Origin: Absicoccus porci
GTDB taxonomy: Bacteria > Bacillota_I > Bacilli_A > Erysipelotrichales > Erysipelotrichaceae
Reading direction: 5' to 3'
Length of the DNA: 39,337 nucleotides
NCBI RefSeq assembly: GCF_003725415.1
Contig: NZ_RJQC01000001.1
Span: forward strand, 758,858 to 798,194
In this document: positions 24,291-33,400 of the stretch, one piece after another
Numbering within the stretch: the first letter of the stretch is position 1
How the letters are laid out: the number at the start of each line of letters is the position of its first letter
Translations under genes and position numbers: made by a program
The notes under the pieces: model-generated
Told to the model about the DNA's origin: nothing
What the model saw: only the letters and a program-made list of their open reading frames with translations
Databases searched by the model: none

Positions 24291-24567
24291 TCACGATCAC
24301 CACCTGCTTGCCATTGGGACATGTATCTTGTCCTTTTTTGAGATAGCCACCCGAAATTAGATCCGATACAGAAGTCGGTGTTTTATCGTGATCAATTTCA
24401 TACAATAGGATTTGCGAGTTCACAATATCCAATAAGGCATTACATCCTTTGGCACGAATAATTTTTTCTTTTTGCTGGATATTAGGTAAAGTAATCAATA
24501 AAAGAACCGCAACAATCAACATGACAATCATCATTTCTAATACCGTAAACGCATTTTTCTTTTTCAT
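24268..24567 (-). CDS. comGC: ComGC major competence pseudopilin
   Basis: 99 aa. MKKKNAFTVLEMMIVMLIVA shows the class III signal with A|FTVLE, as in streptococcal ComGC. LLLITLPNIQQKEKIIRAKG and the SQILLYEID segment are typical of the family. Two Cys (GCNALL; DTCPNG) could form a disulfide. AGGAGG lies 4 nt before the ATG. It would be the main subunit of the DNA-uptake pilus after processing by ComC, which is not in the window. Confidence 0.9.
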   Translation of the reverse strand: MKKKNAFTVLEMMIVMLIVAVLLLITLPNIQQKEKIIRAKGCNALLDIVNSQILLYEIDHDKTPTSVSDLISGGYLKKGQDTCPNGKQVVIVNGDAKAQ

Positions 24568-24575
24568 GCAACCTC

Positions 24576-25607
24576 CTAGAACGTCTGTAATAAATTTAAC
24601 GGTAATAATAAAACTTGATAGAAAACCAACACCAAGATAGCCACACTAGTATAAGAAAACAATTGAACAAATAAAATATATTTTTTGATGTGTGCTTGTA
24701 TGTCATATAATCTACGCGATTGATAGATGGGTAAAATATGTAGCAAATTGGAACTGTTCATTCCCAATTGAATACAACGCATAAATAATGGATCCTTTCC
24801 AAATTCGCTATGAAGTGCATCCAACAAGGATACCCCTTTTTCTAATTGCGATTGAATATGTATCGCATTGGTCTTGGTTGCTTTCATTTTGGTCATCGTT
24901 TGAATGCATACTTGAGTCGAACAACCATTTTCTAATAGAGCACACCATATTAAAGAAAACGAATAATAATCAATGGATCGAAACAAGGGCAATGTTTCGA
25001 TTTTATTCTGTAGGAATGGAATCCAATGTCGACAAATAAAACCAAGAATCAATAAAAGTAACAGCACAAATAAAAAGGTATAGCCAATCTGAAGCGCACG
25101 GACCAATCCCATGGATGTAGAGGAGGAATCATAAGTCAACAAAGACGGTATGATCGTTTGTGAAAAGAAGAGAATGAGTCCATAGGAAAAAAGAAAGAGA
25201 AAGGTTGGATAGGCCAGTGCGCGTAGAACTTTTGTCGTTAATTCAGATTGAACTGTATCTAAAGCATCCGCACAACGGATGGCTTTATCAAAAGGCAGTG
25301 ATTGGCATAAAATATGTAAGGTTTGAAAATATGGTTCTTTGGTATTGACACACAACATGTCAACCAATGATTTTCCTTGAGCCAAACCAGCTAATATTTT
25401 TTTGTGTTCTTTAAAACTTAATTCAATCATGGTTGCCGTATCCAAACCATGTTGATTCAATAACGCAAATTGTTTGATTTCATCCTTTGAGATCTTGTAT
25501 GTCCAATTCGGCTTGTTTGTCAGTGATATCTCCTTGGATAAGAGCTTTGCGAATGGCTTGATCCAAAGTGATATGCGTCGGTGAATAGGCATCGTTTTCC
25601 AAGACAT
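24576..25607 (-). CDS. comGB: ComGB pilus-assembly platform protein
   Basis: GspF-type inner-membrane protein of 343 aa if started at the ATG at 25607. The GspF domain is recognisable from about residue 35 (KDEIKQFALLNQHGLDTATM) with three membrane segments (TFLFLFSYGLILFFSQTIIP; TFLFVLLLLLILGFICRHWI; FSYTSVAILVLVFYQVLLLP). The start is unclear. The 25607 ATG has AAAGGA 8 nt upstream but makes a 128-bp overlap with comGA. No ATG exists near the comGA stop in this frame, and the next in-frame ATG (25430) would cut the domain. Confidence 0.85.
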   Translation of the reverse strand: MSWKTMPIHRRISLWIKPFAKLLSKEISLTNKPNWTYKISKDEIKQFALLNQHGLDTATMIELSFKEHKKILAGLAQGKSLVDMLCVNTKEPYFQTLHILCQSLPFDKAIRCADALDTVQSELTTKVLRALAYPTFLFLFSYGLILFFSQTIIPSLLTYDSSSTSMGLVRALQIGYTFLFVLLLLLILGFICRHWIPFLQNKIETLPLFRSIDYYSFSLIWCALLENGCSTQVCIQTMTKMKATKTNAIHIQSQLEKGVSLLDALHSEFGKDPLFMRCIQLGMNSSNLLHILPIYQSRRLYDIQAHIKKYILFVQLFSYTSVAILVLVFYQVLLLPLNLLQTF

Positions 25608-26463
25608 AGCGCAGTTCCTTTCCTGTCAGCAATTCATAAATACATTGTTTGGAAGAAGCAGAAGACATATATAATCGTTGGGCTAAGATGGCTGTTAGCG
25701 TTGTTTTTAACTCGTATTTGGCAATACCAAAATCCATCATACGTGAAATACTTTCTTTTCCATTTTTGGCATGTAACGTTGTAAAGACCATATGTCCCGT
25801 CAACGCCGCGCGTATGACCATCTTCGCTGTATAACTATTACGCGTTTCTCCAATCAAAATCACATCGGGATCGTGTCGTAATAATTCTTCGATTCCGCAT
25901 TCATACGTAAATCCTTGAGATGGATTGATTTCCAATTGTAGATAGGATGGATCGTCAATTTCAATGGGATCTTCTAAGCTCACCACTTTATAACGTTTAT
26001 TTAGAGCAATTTCATGTAGAATGGCATGCAAGGTAGTGGTCTTTCCTGAATTGGTGGGTCCTACACATAAAACCAAACCTTGACGAATGGTTGTTAATTG
26101 ATGTAAGAACTGTCGTTGTGATACATCCAACGTTAAATCTTCAATTTTCAGATCCATTTGCGTATGAAGCAAGCGCAAAACACCTGTTTGGATATCGTGA
26201 TTGTAGATGACACTGAATCGACAAAAAATATCATGATAGACAAATTGTCCACTTTGCGGTATCCATGGATTGGTCAAATCAAAACGAGCATGAAATTTCA
26301 AGAATTCAAAAAAAGCAGGTTTCCATACATTTTGATAAATATCTATTAATCCTTGCATCGTACGTAATTGAATATGTAACTGTCCATGACTACAAGTAAA
26401 ATGAATATCACTGGCTCGTTTATCAAGGGCTAATTGAATCAATGCATCTAATAGTTCTTCCAT
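25480..26463 (-). CDS. comGA: ComGA competence pilus ATPase
   Basis: A 327-aa GspE/PilB-type ATPase. KRASDIHF is the N-terminal family mark, GPTNSGKTTTLHAIL (about 135-149) is Walker A, SLEDPIE is the Asp box, LLRHDPDVILIGETRN is Walker B and TGHMVFTTLHAKNG is the His box. It is the first comG gene. Only 26 nt separate its ATG from the preceding gene's terminator hairpin, leaving little room for a promoter of its own. Confidence 0.93.
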   Translation of the reverse strand: MEELLDALIQLALDKRASDIHFTCSHGQLHIQLRTMQGLIDIYQNVWKPAFFEFLKFHARFDLTNPWIPQSGQFVYHDIFCRFSVIYNHDIQTGVLRLLHTQMDLKIEDLTLDVSQRQFLHQLTTIRQGLVLCVGPTNSGKTTTLHAILHEIALNKRYKVVSLEDPIEIDDPSYLQLEINPSQGFTYECGIEELLRHDPDVILIGETRNSYTAKMVIRAALTGHMVFTTLHAKNGKESISRMMDFGIAKYELKTTLTAILAQRLYMSSASSKQCIYELLTGKELRYVLENDAYSPTHITLDQAIRKALIQGDITDKQAELDIQDLKG

Positions 26464-26489
26464 GTACTCTAATACGGACAGAAAAAAAA

Positions 26490-26510
26490 GAAGTACAAAA
26501 TATGTACTTC
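26490..26510 (-). terminator. Terminator between the MBL-fold hydrolase gene and comGA
   Basis: GAAGTACA (26490-26497) and TGTACTTC (26503-26510) form an 8-bp hairpin followed on the minus strand by eight T (complement of 26482-26489). Confidence 0.85.
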
Positions 26511-26512
26511 CA

Positions 26513-27121
26513 TTATTCCATCATGGAATTCCATTGTTTTTCATGTTCCAGGGTCGATGCCGGTCCATGTCCAGGATATACGATATAGTTGATATAGAGT
26601 TTCTTTAGGGTATGAAGCGATTCATTCATTTGTGAATACGAACCAGTTGGCATGTCTACCCTTCCACAAGAACCCATAAATAGTGTATCTCCCGAAAACA
26701 TATACTGATCAATCAAAAATACACAAGAACCTCGTGTATGTCCTGGTGTATGAAGAACTTCCAATTCAAAGGCACCAATTTTACATTTTGGCAGTGTTAG
26801 AGCCGTTGGTGAAACTTTGCATCGAAAAGGCATACCAAAGTAAGATGATACGTTCAATTTGTCATCATCAAAGAAATCAAATTCACTGGAATACACATAA
26901 ACAGGTACGGGATGTTTTTCTAAAATACTGGGAATTCCACCAATATGATCAAAATGTGCATGGGTCAATGCGATGGCATCCAATACGGCATTCTCAGATT
27001 TTAAAATGGCATCCAAATCATCAAATGGTCCACCCGGATCAATAACCAGTGCATGTCCTTCATTAATCAAAACATAGCAATTGGTATCGATGGGACCAAG
27101 CATACGTGTAATTACTTTCAT
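26513..27121 (-). CDS. Metallo-beta-lactamase-fold hydrolase (YqgX-like)
   Basis: About 202 aa. THAHFDHIGG is the zinc-binding HxHxDH motif. Other metal ligands are in LHTPGHTRGSCVF, MFSGDTLF and YPGHGPAS, in the order of glyoxalase-II-like hydrolases. TNCYVL near the N-terminus is also typical. YqgX, the Bacillus relative, has been linked to methylglyoxal handling and is found near comG in Bacilli. The ATG at 27121 is used; a GTG 9 nt upstream is an alternative, and neither has a strong Shine-Dalgarno site. Confidence 0.9.
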   Translation of the reverse strand: MKVITRMLGPIDTNCYVLINEGHALVIDPGGPFDDLDAILKSENAVLDAIALTHAHFDHIGGIPSILEKHPVPVYVYSSEFDFFDDDKLNVSSYFGMPFRCKVSPTALTLPKCKIGAFELEVLHTPGHTRGSCVFLIDQYMFSGDTLFMGSCGRVDMPTGSYSQMNESLHTLKKLYINYIVYPGHGPASTLEHEKQWNSMME

Positions 27122-27136
27122 AACGTTCACATATAT

Positions 27137-27162
27137 AAAAAAGACCGAAAACGGTCTTTTTT
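27137..27162 (-). terminator. Terminator of rpmG
   Basis: AAAAAAGACCG (27137-27147) and CGGTCTTTTTT (27152-27162) form an 11-bp stem with an AAAA loop. The T-rich arm serves the minus strand (the plus strand could use the other). It starts at the rpmG stop and ends 15 nt before the hydrolase ATG. Confidence 0.85.
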
Positions 27163-27310
27163 ATCTTTTCTCCTTATGTTCAGTCATTTTATTGCATTTT
27201 GGACAATATTTTTTGATTGTCATGCGATCAGGATGTTTCTTTTTATTACGAGTACCAATGTAGTTTTCTTCTCCACATACAGAACACTTAAAAGTAATAC
27301 GATCTCTCAT
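27161..27310 (-). CDS. rpmG: 50S ribosomal protein L33
   Basis: 49 aa: MRDRITFKCSVCGEENYIGT, then KKKHPDRMTIKKYCPKCNKM. The CxxC pairs (CSVC and CPKC) mark the zinc-binding form. The start at 27310 matches the family length and has AAAGGTG upstream. The frame extends further but crosses the promoter (27342-27370). Confidence 0.96.
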   Translation of the reverse strand: MRDRITFKCSVCGEENYIGTRNKKKHPDRMTIKKYCPKCNKMTEHKEKR

Positions 27311-27341
27311 TCGTCTCACACCTTTCCACGTTAACGATAGA

Positions 27342-27370
27342 ATTGTATCAAAATTGCTTTCATTGTGCAA
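27342..27370 (-). promoter_or_regulatory. Promoter of rpmG
   Basis: The minus strand has TTGCAC (complement of 27365-27370), 17 nt, TACAAT (complement of 27342-27347), with 4/6 and 5/6 matches, about 32 nt before the ATG. Confidence 0.7.
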
Positions 27371-27389
27371 GAACAATTCATCATACATT

Positions 27390-27416
27390 GAAAAAGTGGG
27401 TCAAACCCACTTTTTC
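27390..27416 (-). terminator. Terminator of the giant surface-protein gene
   Basis: GAAAAAGTGGGT (27390-27401) and ACCCACTTTTTC (27405-27416) form a perfect 12-bp stem with a CAA loop, 20 nt past the stop. Confidence 0.9.
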
Positions 27417-27435
27417 ATTCGAATCAAAACAATGA

Positions 27436-30400
27436 TTATTCATCGTCTCTTCTTCGTTTTAGACTCATCAGTAATCCGGCAGCAGCTAACATCGCAGCGG
27501 CATATGTGCCTCCAAAAGTAGCTACACCTGTATTTGTCGTGTCGTTATTCTTGGTTTCTTTTGTCACTTTCGCAGGTGTTAATACTTTATCGGATGTATG
27601 TCCTGGAACGATGATTGGATCATCGCCTTTTGATGTTTTTGCGGTTGCGGTTACATCATTCACAACCGAACCTTTGACTTGATCTGCTTCGGTTACAATA
27701 TAACTTGTTGTCCATGTCTTCGATTCACCTGGTTGTAAGGATTCGATCGACCAAATATCCTTTGTGAGAGGATCTTCTACCTTAATATCACGCAACTCAA
27801 CATTACCATCATTTTCGGCTTTTATACGATATGTGATTGTTTCACCCTTTGTATAACCGTCTTTATTTTGTGGTGTGCTTGTTGTTGTCTTCGTTAAGGT
27901 CAGATGAGGCTGACTCTTTTCCGTTTCATTCATTACTTCACCTGGAGTCACATCTGGTTTATCACCAGTCGAATCTCTACCATCCGCGGTAGCTACATTA
28001 ACGACTTTTCCTTTGGCTATATCTTCCGCTTTCACTGTATATTGCGTATCGAATGTTTTGGACTCACCTGGCTTTAATGTACCAGCTTTCCAATGATTAT
28101 CAGTTAATTCATCATCCACTGTCACATTTTCAATCGTAACATTACCATTATTGGTTACCGTAACCGTGTAATGAATCGTTTCATTTAATTTAACTGGATG
28201 ATCTTTATCGGATGTCTTTTCAACGATTAAGCTTGGTTTCGCCGTTTCTACTGGTGTATCCACTTCATCTTTTACTGGATCATTGCCATCAGAAGTAGCT
28301 GTAGCCACATTCTTGATATGACCAGCACGTACGTCTTTATCCGTAACAACATACGTTGTATCAAAGGATTTTTCTTCCCCAGCACCTAATTCATCAACAG
28401 TTTCATTCAATCCTGTTAAGTCATCAGTAACATTTACATTCTTCGCTACCGTTGTACCAGTATTCTTAACCGTAATCTTATACGAAATCGTTTCACCATT
28501 TCGATATAATTGACCATCCTTAGGTGTACTTGTAACCGTCTTCGAAATTTCTAATCGATCAAATTGATCTTCCTTATCATGACCATCAAAGTCTTTACCA
28601 CCATCGAATTTTGCCGTAACAACATTCTTATACTCTTTGGCATCTACATCTTCTTTTGTTACAACATGGGTCGCCGTTGTCTTAACGGTTGCTCCTGGTG
28701 CAACATTTGTAAATACCTTTTCACCTGTAATTTGAACGTCATCTTGTTCAACAATCGTAATGGTTTTTGCCTTGTCGTAAATATTCGTTACTTCAATCGT
28801 GAATGTAATCGTATCGCCGACTTTATATGTCTTTGAATCGTGTTTCTTCGTTACAACTAAATCCGAAGGAACATCTTTATCCGTAACGGTCAATTTACCT
28901 TTATTTAATGTGATGATGTAGTTCTTATCTTTGAAGTTCTTTTCCTTCTTGTATGTAATGTCATTATCTGATGAACCAACATACATTTGCGAACCTGTTG
29001 CCTTGATATCACTGACTTCACCTTCGACAAAGCCATCGCCACATACTGTCACTTTTGAGTTGGTTAATGGCGTACCATCATAGGTCTTGCTATCACTTTC
29101 TGATGTTAAAGTAACCTTTCGAGGATTCACAGTTAATGTTCCATTTTTCGTCTCGATATTCGAGAACTGATCCGTTACATCTTCGTCACCCTTCAGGATC
29201 TTGACAGATGCAATCTTGTTTTCTGTACTACCAACATCTGTGATACTGCCTTCTGTTGTCACTTTTACAGTGAATCCATCTGGCAATCCAGTGACTTTAT
29301 AACCATCTTGACTTAATGCTTTGCCATCATACGTCTTTTCATTACTCTTAGCTGTAACAGTAATTTTATCGGTATTTGGCGTAATCGTTAATGTACCTTC
29401 ATTTTTGGTGATTTCGTAATTCCTTTCTTTGAAACCATCATGTGTATCATACGCAATCGTATTCGTTGTAGAACCAACCTTTGTGATTGATCCAGTCGCA
29501 CGAATATTATCAGCTTCACCTTCGACAAAACCATCACCTGTTACTGTAACATCAGATGATTTCAATGCCGTTCCATCATATGCCTTGCTTGCACTATCCG
29601 ATGTCAAGTTCACTTTACGTTTGTTGACAGTTAATGTTCCATTTTTCGTCTCGATATTCGAGAACTGATCCGTTACATCTTCGTCACCCTTCAGGATCTT
29701 GACAGATGCAATCTTGTTTTCTGTACTACCAACATCTGTGATACTGCCTTCTGTTGTCACTTTTACAGTGAATCCATCTGGCAATCCAGTGACTTTATAA
29801 CCATCTTGACTTAATGCTTTGCCATCATACGTCTTTTCATTACTCTTAGCTGTGACAGTAATTTTATCGGTATTTGGCGTAATCGTTAATGTACCTTCAT
29901 TTTTGGTGATTTCGTAATTCCTTTCTTTGAAACCATCATGTGTATCATACGCAATCGTATTCGTTGTAGAACCAACCTTTGTGATTGATCCAGTCGCACG
30001 AATATTATCAGCTTCACCTTCGACAAAACCATCACCTGTTACTGTAACATCAGATGATTTCAATGCCGTTCCATCATATGCCTTGCTTGCACTATCCGAT
30101 GTCAAGTTCACTTTACGTTTGTTGACAGTTAATGTTCCATTTTTCGTCTCGATATTCGAGAACTGATCCGTTACATCTTCGTCACCCTTCAGGATCTTGA
30201 CAGATGCAATCTTGTTTTCTGTACTACCAACATCTGTGATACTGCCTTCTGTTGTCACTTTTACAGTGAATCCATCTGGCAATCCAGTGACTTTATAACC
30301 ATCTTGACTTAATGCTTTGCCATCATACGTCTTTTCATTACTCTTAGCTGTGACAGTAATTTTATCGGTATTTGGCGTAATCGTTAATGTACCTTCGTTT

Positions 30401-33400
30401 TTGGTGATTTCGTAATTACTTTCTTTGAAACCATCATGCGTTGTATAGGTAATCGTATTGGCTACATTACCAACCTCTGTTATAGATCCAATGGCTTTAA
30501 TATCACTAACTTCGCCCTCGACAAAGCCATCGCCGCCTACAGTAACATCTGGTTTAGTTAATTCTTTACCATCATATGCCTTGCTGGCACTCTCAGATAT
30601 TAGGGTCACATGCCGTTTCGTAATCGTTAATATACCATTTTTTTGTACAATATTCGCAAATTGATCCGTTACATCCTTGCCATCGCTATCTTTGATTACA
30701 ACCGTTTGAATCACATTATTGATTTCACCAAAATCTGTGATACTACCGCTTGTTGTCACTTTTGCTGTAAATCCATCTGGTAATCCCTTTACCTTATAGT
30801 TTGATTCAGTCAAAGGGGTACCATCATAAATCTTGGATGCATTGTGCGCCGTAACCACGATTTCATCTATATTTTGTGTAATCGTTAATGTACCTTCTTT
30901 GATATTGATATCGTAGTTCTCTTTATCAAAGTCACTATTTTCTGTATAGGTAATCGTATTCTTGGTAGAACCTACTTTGGTGATCGAACCCGTCGCTTTA
31001 ATATTTGAAACTTCATCATCAACGAATCCAGCCCCACTTACTGTCACATCTGGTTTCGTGAGTGCCTTACCGTCGTATTTCTTTGTGGCACTTTCGGAAG
31101 TTAAAGTCACCTGACGTTTTGTCACCAACAAATGACCATCACTGACTTGAATCGAAATCGAATACTTATTCAAATCATTGCCAGTTACTTCAAAATCACC
31201 AGCCGTCAAGCCCATCGCATACGTGCCGGCTTTTTTACCAGTAGCTGCTTTTGCTTGGGCAGCCGATTCATCCAATGTCAATCCAGAAGGTAGACCCGAA
31301 GTAGCTTTTCCATCTACCGTATAAGATAATGTATAACCACTAGCAGAATGACTCTTTCCATCATAGACATGAGATGCCTCATTTCCAGTGACTTGGATCA
31401 CGAGTGATTTTTTCTTTTTCCATTGTGCATACAAGTCGTTATCACTTGTATTGTCGACCAAAATAGTTTCACCGGCTTGGATTGATTTTCCACTACTATC
31501 TTTCCAGCCATCAAAGTAATATCCATTTGGAACTGCAAATCCAGCTTCTGTATTGGTATAGGCCTTGAACGATACGTTGTTTTCTAATTCATCCGAATTA
31601 TTGATCGTTTGTTTTTTTGTTAATTCAACACCATCTGGATAATTCGAATGATACGTCAAACTTGTTGTCTTGGCAGGATCGCCATAGATTGCATACAACG
31701 TCATATTACCAGTCACTTCTATTTTATCGCCTGGATAATAAGTAGTGCCAGATCCGTTTTTATCTGTTGCCCAATATAAGAATGATTTCTTATTTGGTGC
31801 CGTCAAGCCTTTGCCCGATTGAATGTCTGCATACGTTCCATTTACATAGTGTTTAGGATCGGTAACGCTTCCGCCACCACCATTCGCATCATAGGTGATC
31901 GTATACTTTTGCGTACTTAGATAATGTGGATACAACACAAGATCACTATAGAGTTGAGTATCCAAATTAAAGGTCGTGTAGTTATTGCCATCTTTGGTTG
32001 CCCAACCAATCCATTCCGTATTTTCTGGAATCATGATAATGGTGCCAGATCCTTCCGATAGAATATTTCCATCTGCATCTTTTACCGTTGGTAAAAGCGA
32101 AGGATTGATTTTTTCTCCATACTGGACATCGATTGGAATTGTCATTCCATCACCACTCATTGTCGTATGAATGGTTGCCGTATACGTCGGTGCTGCCCAT
32201 TTTGCATACAGGGTCAACCCCGCTGCTGGCATCACCGAATGGAAATCAAATTTTTGTGTCGTTTCGGGATCTTTATACCATCCCTGGAAAGTAAAACTAT
32301 CTGGAATTCCCGAAGGACGAGCTGGTGTATAGTTCGCAAACGAATTTAATGATTGTTCATACAGAACGGATTCCTCTCTCGATACACCATTATAGTTATA
32401 GAATGCCAATTCATAACTATTTCTTGTATACCGCACATAAAGATCTTGTCTGCTTCCACGTACCGATTGACCTGCACTGGTATTTGTCCATGAACCATTA
32501 CTTCCTAAACGATATTGGGAAACCGTAAATCCCGTATATTTATTCGTGAACGTAAAGCTTCCATTACCTGCCTGCGTAGAATTGGTAGGTGTCGTATAGG
32601 AGCCATTTAAATTTTGTTTGTAATGGTGAATGGTACGTACTGCAGAGTAATCCTCTTTTGTTAGCGTTAATGTTTGATTTCCGTTTCCATCCGTTGTATG
32701 TGTCAGCTTGTCAAAAATAAACGCATCCAAGAAAGTAAGTATAGTATTATCACTCTCTTGCCAACATTTTCCATTACCTGGTGATGGCCAGCTATATCCA
32801 TTCTGTTCCAATGTCTGGCCATATAAACCGGTAAAGGTATAAAGCGTCGTAGTACCACCCCAAAAAGACCGTTCTTGGAAATGGATGGTCATCGAAACAC
32901 GATCGTAATAAACATTTAATACGGTTGTCCCATCACCATTGATACTAACGGACGTGGATTTCGATGCATTGTAACGGAAACCCGTATAGTCTTGATTTCG
33001 ATCCGAATAAGATGGAGAAACCACATCTCCGGTTTGGCCTGTACGTGTTTCGGAATTTTCGTAATCATAGGTCTTACTGCTATCGGTTGCATCCTTACTA
33101 TCATTGATGGATTGTTTCCAATAGATGACTGTATAAGATGTATCCGTATTGGCAGACCATACGGCATAGATCGTTTGATTATCACTCATCATTTGTCCAA
33201 AATGATAGTTTACGGATCCACCCTCTGTGGTCGACCACCCTTTAAATGTATAACCTGGACGCGTTGGATCGTTTGGTTTTTGGGTTTGTTTTCCAGCGGC
33301 TACAAATTCCGGTTCGATATATGAAGCATTATCTCCGGTTGAAAAATATAAATAATGACCTTTTTCAATTTTCGGATATAATGTCACATTGTGATCCGAT

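Noticed and set aside
29429..30166. Two identical 79-aa plus-strand frames
   Set aside because: They are antisense shadows of the 498-bp repeat and are identical only because the repeat is.
29132..30412. CRISPR-like spaced repeat
   Set aside because: The repeats are 498 bp, contiguous and in frame within a protein-coding gene, with no unique spacers.
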